DNA of 11,691 nt from Methylobacter sp. (lineage in GTDB: Bacteria; Pseudomonadota; Gammaproteobacteria; Methylococcales; Methylomonadaceae). The position numbers were made by a program, and so were the translations under genes. The DNA is taken from positions 1-11,691 of the forward strand of contig NZ_JALOCF010000085.1 in the NCBI RefSeq assembly GCF_023227905.1, read 5' to 3'. The notes beneath the pieces were generated by a model. That model was not told the origin of the DNA. It searched no databases and saw only the letters and a program-made list of their open reading frames with translations. Shown here piece by piece: positions 6,716-11,691 of this stretch. Each line of letters opens with the position of its first letter. Position 1 is the stretch's first letter.

Positions 6716-7579
6716 ATGTTACTACAGCGAATTATTACCGCATTAATTCTAGTTCCATTGGTTGTGCTTGCTGTTTTCCAGCTGCCGATAGAGTATTTTT
6801 CATTGTTTATAGGGTTCATTACGCTTTTAGCAGCATGGGAGTGGACTAATCTGATAGGCATTAATTCGTTGTTTAAACGCGGATTATTTTTATTAGGGCT
6901 GATTTTGCCGATGTTGTGGCTGCATTTTTGGACGCAGTTTCTGGAACTGGCTGCTCAAGTATTGGATTGGCCTGATATCAGGAGTTATTCAGGTGCTTTG
7001 GAGTGGTTGGTTATACCGCCGGTATTATTCTGGATATTATTGATGATATTGATCAGAAATACTCCTAAGGCCGTTTTACAATTGGAAATGAGAACCCGAT
7101 ACAAGGCGTTGATCGGCTGGTTTATCCTGTTGGCAATGTGGATGTTTTCGACCCGGTTAAGAGCTTTTTATGATCCGCAGTTGACTTTATATTTCTTGAT
7201 CTTAATTTGGGCCGCCGATATTACCGCGTACTTTGCTGGAAAGAAATTCGGTAAAACCCAATTGGCACCCGATATCAGCCCGGGTAAGACTGTTCAAGGT
7301 ATGTACGGGGCTTTAATTGCGGGTGGCGTTTGCGCAATCGTTCTAAGTTTGATTTATGGCTTTCCATGGATGGTTGCGTCGGACTTTGTGATGTTGTCCA
7401 TATTAACTGTACTGGTTTCCATTTATGGTGACTTGTTTTTCAGCGTGGTCAAACGCCAAAAAGGCGTTAAAGATACTGGATCAATACTACCGGGACATGG
7501 CGGTATTCTGGACCGGATTGACAGCTTGATTGCTGCTGTTCCATTTTTTTACGCCGGCATATATTTAATTCACCCATGA
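6716..7579 (+). CDS. cdsA: Phosphatidate cytidylyltransferase (CDP-diacylglycerol synthase)
   Basis: Integral inner-membrane enzyme that joins phosphatidic acid and CTP into CDP-diacylglycerol, the precursor of all major phospholipids. The 287 residues are very hydrophobic, with about seven or eight apparent membrane segments (for example near residues 8-22, 28-46, 56-72, 97-113, 132-146, 157-174, 199-215 and 224-242). The family signature is at residues 243-269: S243, K246-R247, K252-D253, H261-G-G and D266-R267-x-D269. The start at 6716 aligns with the family; no Shine-Dalgarno sequence is visible in the AT-rich stretch before it. A 58-base gap separates it from uppS. Its end overlaps dxr by 4 bases (ATGA). 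Confidence 0.98.
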   Translation: MLLQRIITALILVPLVVLAVFQLPIEYFSLFIGFITLLAAWEWTNLIGINSLFKRGLFLLGLILPMLWLHFWTQFLELAAQVLDWPDIRSYSGALEWLVIPPVLFWILLMILIRNTPKAVLQLEMRTRYKALIGWFILLAMWMFSTRLRAFYDPQLTLYFLILIWAADITAYFAGKKFGKTQLAPDISPGKTVQGMYGALIAGGVCAIVLSLIYGFPWMVASDFVMLSILTVLVSIYGDLFFSVVKRQKGVKDTGSILPGHGGILDRIDSLIAAVPFFYAGIYLIHP

Positions 7580-8760
7580 AAGGCATTTGCATACTTGGAG
7601 CGACAGGCTCAATCGGCGTCAGCACTTTAGATGTGGTGGCCAGACATTCCAGTGAATATAAAGTTATCGCATTAACGGCCAATACTAATATTGATGCTCT
7701 CTATGAACAATGCCTTGAGCATCATCCTGAAGTTGTAGTGGTTGTGGATGAGCATAAGGCTCAAATTTTTGCGGAGAAACTTAAAAACTCACCGGTTTCG
7801 GATATAAAAGTGCTGGCCGGCGCTAAAGCGCTGGAACATGTCGCAACGCTGGATAGCGTAGATTCGGTTATGGCCGCGATCGTAGGCGCGGCAGGCTTGC
7901 TGCCGAGCTTGGCGGCGGCAAAAGCGGGTAAAACCATACTGCTCGCTAATAAAGAAGCCTTGGTAATGTCGGGTTCGATTTTTATGCAGGCCATTACTGA
8001 ATCGGGAGCGCAGTTATTGCCGATTGATAGTGAGCATAATGCGATATTCCAGTGCATGCCTGCCGGTTATCAAACCGGTATGCAGGCAAAACAAGCCAGG
8101 CGCATTTTATTGACAGCTTCGGGCGGTCCTTTTCGGGAAACGCCGGTTGAGCAATTGATCAATGTAACGCCGGATCAGGCTGTGGCTCACCCTAACTGGG
8201 ACATGGGCAGGAAAATTTCCGTGGATTCTGCCACCATGATGAATAAAGGTCTTGAGATGATAGAGGCTTGTATTTTGTTCGATATGTCCCCAAGTCAGAT
8301 CCAAGTGGTTATTCATCCGCAAAGCGTAATCCATTCGATGGTCGATTATGTGGACGGAACGGTGTTGGCGCAAATGGGTAATCCTGATATGCGTATACCT
8401 ATTGCTTATTCAATGGCTTGGCCGGAACGTTTTGATTCAGGCGTTGAACCGCTGAATATTTTTGATGTCGGACGCATGGATTTCCATGAGCCAAACCTGG
8501 AGCGGTTTCCCTGCCTGCGTTTGGCGTATGAAGCTATCGCTGCGGGTGGTATCATGCCGACTGTCTTAAATGCAGCCAATGAAATTGCAGTGGAAGCATT
8601 TTTAAATGAACATGTTCGGTTTACCGATATTCCGGTTATTATTGAACGCTGCATGAAAAAGTTCGAGGCCAATGCCGCCGATACGCTGGAGATTATTCTA
8701 GATGCGGATCAAAAGGCCAGATTAATGTCCACACAGATTATTGGAGAACTTATTAACTGA
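7576..8760 (+). CDS. dxr: 1-deoxy-D-xylulose 5-phosphate reductoisomerase
   Basis: Second enzyme of the MEP isoprenoid pathway: rearranges and reduces DXP to 2-C-methyl-D-erythritol 4-phosphate with NADPH and a divalent metal; it is the target of fosmidomycin. The 394 residues are typical. The NADPH-binding GATGSIG is at 8-14, and LLANKEALVMSG follows at 122-133. Metal ligands D151 and E153 are in the DSEHNAIFQ motif, and E227 in MMNKGLEMIEA. Other active-site positions visible are S182, H205, N223 and K224. The ATG overlaps the cdsA stop (ATGA) and has no clear ribosome binding site, so translation is probably coupled. Its stop overlaps the rseP start by one base (TGATG). Confidence 0.98.
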   Translation: MKGICILGATGSIGVSTLDVVARHSSEYKVIALTANTNIDALYEQCLEHHPEVVVVVDEHKAQIFAEKLKNSPVSDIKVLAGAKALEHVATLDSVDSVMAAIVGAAGLLPSLAAAKAGKTILLANKEALVMSGSIFMQAITESGAQLLPIDSEHNAIFQCMPAGYQTGMQAKQARRILLTASGGPFRETPVEQLINVTPDQAVAHPNWDMGRKISVDSATMMNKGLEMIEACILFDMSPSQIQVVIHPQSVIHSMVDYVDGTVLAQMGNPDMRIPIAYSMAWPERFDSGVEPLNIFDVGRMDFHEPNLERFPCLRLAYEAIAAGGIMPTVLNAANEIAVEAFLNEHVRFTDIPVIIERCMKKFEANAADTLEIILDADQKARLMSTQIIGELIN

Positions 8761-10121
8761 TGGATTTGCTGCATACGCTGTTTTATTTCATAGTTGCGAT
8801 AAGTGTCCTGGTTTCGTTTCATGAATTCGGGCACTTCTGGGTCGCACGTAAAGCTGGAGTAAAAGTACTTCGGTTTTCGGTCGGTTTTGGCAAAATTTTA
8901 TGGTCATACCAGAAAAACCCGGAATCGACAGAGTATGCGATATCAGCAATTCCATTGGGTGGCTATGTCAAGATGGTCGATGAGCGGGAAGGCAAAGTCA
9001 AGGATGAAGACTTGCCGTACGCTTTTAATCGTCAATCTTTACCGGCAAGGATGGCAATAGTTGCAGCAGGTCCCTTATTTAACCTGGTGCTCGCCGTTGC
9101 TTTGTTCTGGAGTGTGCTGGTTATAGGCGAAACGGGCATAAAGCCGATACTCGGTGCAGTAGAGCAGGGTACATTAGCCGCAGCCGCAGGCTTTTTGGAA
9201 GGCGATGAGATTGTCTCTATCGAAGACAAGGAGACACCCACCTGGAATCAGGCAATGAGCGTATTAGTCTCTTCAGCACTTGATGGGGAGCAGGATATAA
9301 AGGTTGACGTAAAAAGCCTTGATGGTCAGCAAAATGTCAAAACGCTTCAGCTTACCGATAAGGACATCCAAAATCCTGATGTATTGTATCAACGGTTAGG
9401 CTTCAAACCCTGGTCTCCAAAATTGCAGCCTGTCATAGGCAAGGTACTTCTCGATAGTGCGGCATCAGCCGCTGGCTTAAAAGAGGGCGACCTGATTTTG
9501 AGCGCTGACGGTACTGGCATAAGCGATTGGATGCAATGGGTGGCTTATGTAAAAAGCCATCCCAATGTCACAGTAAAGCTGGAAATTGAGCGCGACGGCG
9601 CACGGTTACCGGTAATCATTACCCCTAAAAGTGTGGCTGTAGGCAAGAACACCGAGGGTAAGGTCGGTGCGTCAGTTTATATACCGGAAGAGTTGATGAA
9701 GTCGGTGACTGTTGAATATTCCATGTCGCCGCTGGCGGCGATACCTGTTGCATTCGAAACCACCTATGATTATTCCGTTACCAGCCTGAAAATGATAGCC
9801 AAGATGGTAGTTGGCAAAGCTTCTGTGGAAAATTTAAGTGGTCCTATCAGTATTGCTCAGTATGCGGGGCAGTCTGCCACAATGGGCCTGGTGCCCTTTT
9901 TAAAATATATGGCGCTGATTAGCGTCAGTTTAGGCATATTGAATATATTGCCGATACCGGTGCTGGATGGCGGACATTTGCTGTTCTTTGTCCTGGAAGG
10001 AATTAAAGGCCGTCCCGTTTCGGAAAGGGCGCAGATCTTCTTTCAACAAATCGGTATTGCATTGCTCGTGTCATTGATGGCATTGGCGATGTTTCTGGAT
10101 GTCGGGCGCTTATTTGAATAA
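8760..10121 (+). CDS. rseP: Site-2 intramembrane zinc metalloprotease RseP
   Basis: Inner-membrane protease that cuts anti-sigma factor RseA within the membrane after DegS cleavage, releasing sigma-E, and also clears signal peptide remnants. The 453 residues include the catalytic HEFGH (H21, E22, H25) in the first membrane helix and the third zinc ligand D403 in PVLDGGHL. Membrane helices appear near 5-25, 97-122, 376-400 and 430-447. Between the second and third lie two tandem PDZ domains, roughly 125-215 and 222-290, each with the expected SxAxxAGLxxGD-like segment (AAAAGFLEGDEI and DSAASAAGLKEGDLI). GGAG at 8743-8746 precedes the ATG. It ends the tight uppS-to-rseP run; bamA, the usual next gene in many proteobacteria, is absent here. 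Confidence 0.98.
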   Translation: MDLLHTLFYFIVAISVLVSFHEFGHFWVARKAGVKVLRFSVGFGKILWSYQKNPESTEYAISAIPLGGYVKMVDEREGKVKDEDLPYAFNRQSLPARMAIVAAGPLFNLVLAVALFWSVLVIGETGIKPILGAVEQGTLAAAAGFLEGDEIVSIEDKETPTWNQAMSVLVSSALDGEQDIKVDVKSLDGQQNVKTLQLTDKDIQNPDVLYQRLGFKPWSPKLQPVIGKVLLDSAASAAGLKEGDLILSADGTGISDWMQWVAYVKSHPNVTVKLEIERDGARLPVIITPKSVAVGKNTEGKVGASVYIPEELMKSVTVEYSMSPLAAIPVAFETTYDYSVTSLKMIAKMVVGKASVENLSGPISIAQYAGQSATMGLVPFLKYMALISVSLGILNILPIPVLDGGHLLFFVLEGIKGRPVSERAQIFFQQIGIALLVSLMALAMFLDVGRLFE

Positions 10122-10215
10122 TTCATCAATAAGATACAAGGTAGGTTGGGCCAAGGCGGCTTAAGTAGATGGCCGATTCTGTGCTTTTAAACTAATTTAA
10201 GGAACATAGAACATT

Positions 10216-10938
10216 ATGAAAAGAGTTATTAAAATTGGCGCGTTATCATTGTTTGGTCTGACTTTATCCGTAGCGCATGCAGATGAAGACGCTATCAGGC
10301 AAGCGCTGACTAAATCCATGCCATCGGTAAAAATAGGCTCGGTTAAGCCCTCTGAAATAAACGGACTTTATGAAGTTACCATGGGCGGTAATATCTTTTA
10401 TGTTTCCGGCGACGGTAAGTATTTGGTTCAAGGTCATTTGGTCGATGTTGCTGCGCGTGTAGACTTAACCGAAGAAAAATTGAGCGGCGTCCGTAAGCAA
10501 GCCATCGAGAAGCTCGGTCTGGATAAAATGATCGTATTCAAGCCCAAAGAAAGCAAATATACGGTTAGCATCTTTACTGATATTGACTGCGGCTATTGCC
10601 GTAAATTGCATTCGGAAATCGATCAATACATGGCCCAAGGCATTACCATCCAGTATATGTTCTTCCCAAGAGCCGGCAAGGGTTCCGATTCATATAACAA
10701 GGCCGTATCAGTCTGGTGTGCCGCTGATCGCAAAGCCGCTTTAACAGAGGCAAAAAAAGGCGATACACCCCCAGCTAAAACCTGCACCAATCCGGTTGAT
10801 GAGCACATGCAGTTGGCTGAGGAATTCGAAGTGAAGGGTACGCCGATGATGGTCACCGAAAAAGGTAATATTTTTCCGGGCTATTTGCCTGCAAAGCAAT
10901 TGGCTGAAGCACTGGCGGACGAAAAAAGCCCAAAATAA
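10216..10938 (+). CDS. dsbC: Thiol:disulfide interchange protein DsbC (periplasmic disulfide isomerase)
   Basis: Periplasmic V-shaped homodimer that reshuffles wrong disulfide bonds and is kept reduced by DsbD. The 240-residue precursor has a signal peptide: K2-R3, a hydrophobic core to about residue 19, and cleavage predicted after AHA (residue 22). The N-terminal dimerisation domain spans about 23-80. A thioredoxin-fold domain follows, with active site C125-G-Y-C128 (the CGYC typical of DsbC), a cis-proline in GTP (T209-P210), and a second cysteine pair C168/C190 matching the structural disulfide of the E. coli protein. DsbG is less likely because its active site is usually CPYC. It starts 94 bases after rseP; AAGGAA lies upstream of the ATG at a long spacing. 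No convincing promoter was found, so readthrough from rseP is possible. Confidence 0.96.
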   Translation: MKRVIKIGALSLFGLTLSVAHADEDAIRQALTKSMPSVKIGSVKPSEINGLYEVTMGGNIFYVSGDGKYLVQGHLVDVAARVDLTEEKLSGVRKQAIEKLGLDKMIVFKPKESKYTVSIFTDIDCGYCRKLHSEIDQYMAQGITIQYMFFPRAGKGSDSYNKAVSVWCAADRKAALTEAKKGDTPPAKTCTNPVDEHMQLAEEFEVKGTPMMVTEKGNIFPGYLPAKQLAEALADEKSPK

Positions 10939-10941
10939 ACT

Positions 10942-10986
10942 GACTGCTTGAAAATAGGGGGCGGCTTCATCCGCTCCTTTGCAGTC
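10942..10986. terminator. Bidirectional terminator-like element between dsbC and mutS
   Basis: An inner hairpin pairs GGGGCGG (10958-10964) with CCGCTCC (10971-10977), 7 pairs with one G-U around CTTCAT, followed by TTT. On the minus strand the same stem is followed by CTATTTTC. An outer inverted repeat, GACTGC (10942-10947) with GCAGTC (10981-10986), can enclose it. The location between two convergent genes fits termination from both sides. The T-tracts are short, so efficiency is uncertain. Confidence 0.6.
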
Positions 10987-10994
10987 CAGTCAAG

Positions 10995-11691
10995 TTACAC
11001 CATCCCTTTAAGCCGATACAGCAACTCCAAAGCCTGTTTCGGGCTAAGCTCATCCGGATTCATGTCTTCCAGCAAGCCCACCGCAGGATGGCATTCCTTC
11101 GAAGAAAACAAATCCAGCTGATTAACGCCTGTTTCTGCCTGCTGCTCAATATAGGCATGATCTTCCAGATGCCGTAATTTGGCTTTTGCCTTATCAATCA
11201 CCGAGCGGGGCACGCCGGCTAACGACGCTACTTGCAAGCCGTAACTTTGACTGGCCGGACCGTCCTTTACTGCATGCAAAAAAACGATCTTGTCGCCGTG
11301 CTCCATCGCATCCAAATGCACGTTATGGATGGTTTTTTGTTCTTCGGGCAGCGTGGTCAGCTCAAAATAATGCGTCGCAAACAGCGTAAACGCCTGAGTT
11401 TCTTTAGCCAGATGATCGGCGCAGGCCCAGGCCAGAGACAGGCCGTCAAAGGTACTGGTGCCGCGGCCTATCTCGTCCATCAAAATTAAGCTTTTTGAGG
11501 TCGCGTTATGCAGGATGTTGGCGGTTTCCGACATTTCCACCATAAACGTAGACCGGCCGCTGGATAAGTCGTCGGACGCGCCGATACGGGTAAAAATCTT
11601 GTCGACAGGGCCGCAGGTTAAAGCCTTAGCCGGAACATAACAGCCGATATGGGCAATTAACACAATCAGCGCCGCCTGACGCATATAAGTC
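10995..11691 (-). CDS. mutS: DNA mismatch repair protein MutS (C-terminal part, cut by right edge)
   Basis: Recognises base mismatches and small loops and, with ATP, recruits MutL. The frame is open through the right edge; the first full codon visible is the Thr just after the Walker A lysine-serine, in the familiar TYMRQAALIVLIAHIG context. Seen in order: SSGRSTFMVEM, HNATSKSLILMDEIGRGTST (Walker B, Asp codon at 11475-11477 and Glu at 11472-11474), and LFATHYFEL with the switch histidine. Near the C-terminus QLDLF (11106-11120) is a good match to the beta-clamp binding consensus, and the last 30 or so residues (PDELSPKQALELLYRLK) are the small tetramerisation segment. About 232 codons are present of a family length near 850-860. 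It converges on dsbC. Confidence 0.98.
   Translation of the reverse strand, partial: TYMRQAALIVLIAHIGCYVPAKALTCGPVDKIFTRIGASDDLSSGRSTFMVEMSETANILHNATSKSLILMDEIGRGTSTFDGLSLAWACADHLAKETQAFTLFATHYFELTTLPEEQKTIHNVHLDAMEHGDKIVFLHAVKDGPASQSYGLQVASLAGVPRSVIDKAKAKLRHLEDHAYIEQQAETGVNQLDLFSSKECHPAVGLLEDMNPDELSPKQALELLYRLKGMV

Noticed and set aside
10122..10215. Promoter for dsbC in the rseP-dsbC gap
   Set aside because: Several AT-rich hexamers were examined (for example TAAACT at 10188-10193), but none has a matching -35 at proper spacing.
1..11691. Mobile elements, CRISPR arrays, tRNA genes, toxin-antitoxin or defence genes
   Set aside because: None was seen. Every long open stretch is explained by a conserved housekeeping gene, and I saw no long direct repeats, transposase motifs or tRNA-like cloverleaf.

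Overview
The window is a compact stretch of bacterial chromosome made almost entirely of conserved housekeeping genes. The protein sequences, the order glnD-map / rpsB-tsf-pyrH-frr-uppS-cdsA-dxr-rseP, and the S2-type leader in front of rpsB all point to a gammaproteobacterium. The frr-uppS-cdsA-dxr-rseP order differs from Escherichia coli (frr-dxr-uppS-cdsA-rseP) and is the more widespread proteobacterial arrangement. The overall character, with moderate base composition and EF-Ts and S2 sequences of this type, would fit a methanotroph of the Methylococcales, but that placement is a guess from memory and not proven here.

Layout. On the minus strand, positions 1-2450 hold the first 563 codons of glnD (nitrogen-status sensor, running off the left edge) and, upstream of it, map (methionine aminopeptidase). 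The two overlap by 4 bases. A 313-base divergent intergenic region (2451-2763) carries a plausible extended -10 promoter for rpsB and a structured leader with three nested stems, followed by a terminator-like hairpin just before the ribosome binding site. On the plus strand follow rpsB, an intrinsic-terminator-like hairpin, tsf, another hairpin, and then a tightly packed run: pyrH-frr (8-base overlap), uppS, cdsA-dxr (4-base overlap) and dxr-rseP (1-base overlap). After rseP come dsbC (plus strand) and, converging on it, the 3' third or so of mutS (minus strand), cut by the right edge just after its Walker A motif. A base-paired element sits between dsbC and mutS.

How the genes fit together. 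rpsB, tsf and frr serve translation (small-subunit assembly, elongation factor recycling, ribosome recycling), and map trims the initiator methionine of new proteins. pyrH makes UDP, which feeds UTP and CTP; CTP is used by cdsA for phospholipid synthesis. dxr makes MEP, the precursor of isoprenoids that uppS turns into undecaprenyl diphosphate, the lipid carrier for cell wall sugars. rseP is the intramembrane protease that relays envelope stress. dsbC is a periplasmic disulfide isomerase, so it is also an envelope quality-control gene. mutS is unrelated (mismatch repair).

I see no mobile element, CRISPR array, tRNA or rRNA gene, and no convincing undescribed system. The points most worth a second look are regulatory: the rpsB leader with its possible attenuator, the hairpin separating rpsB from tsf, start regions without a visible Shine-Dalgarno sequence (map, pyrH, cdsA), and the break in the usual gene order after rseP, where bamA would be expected.
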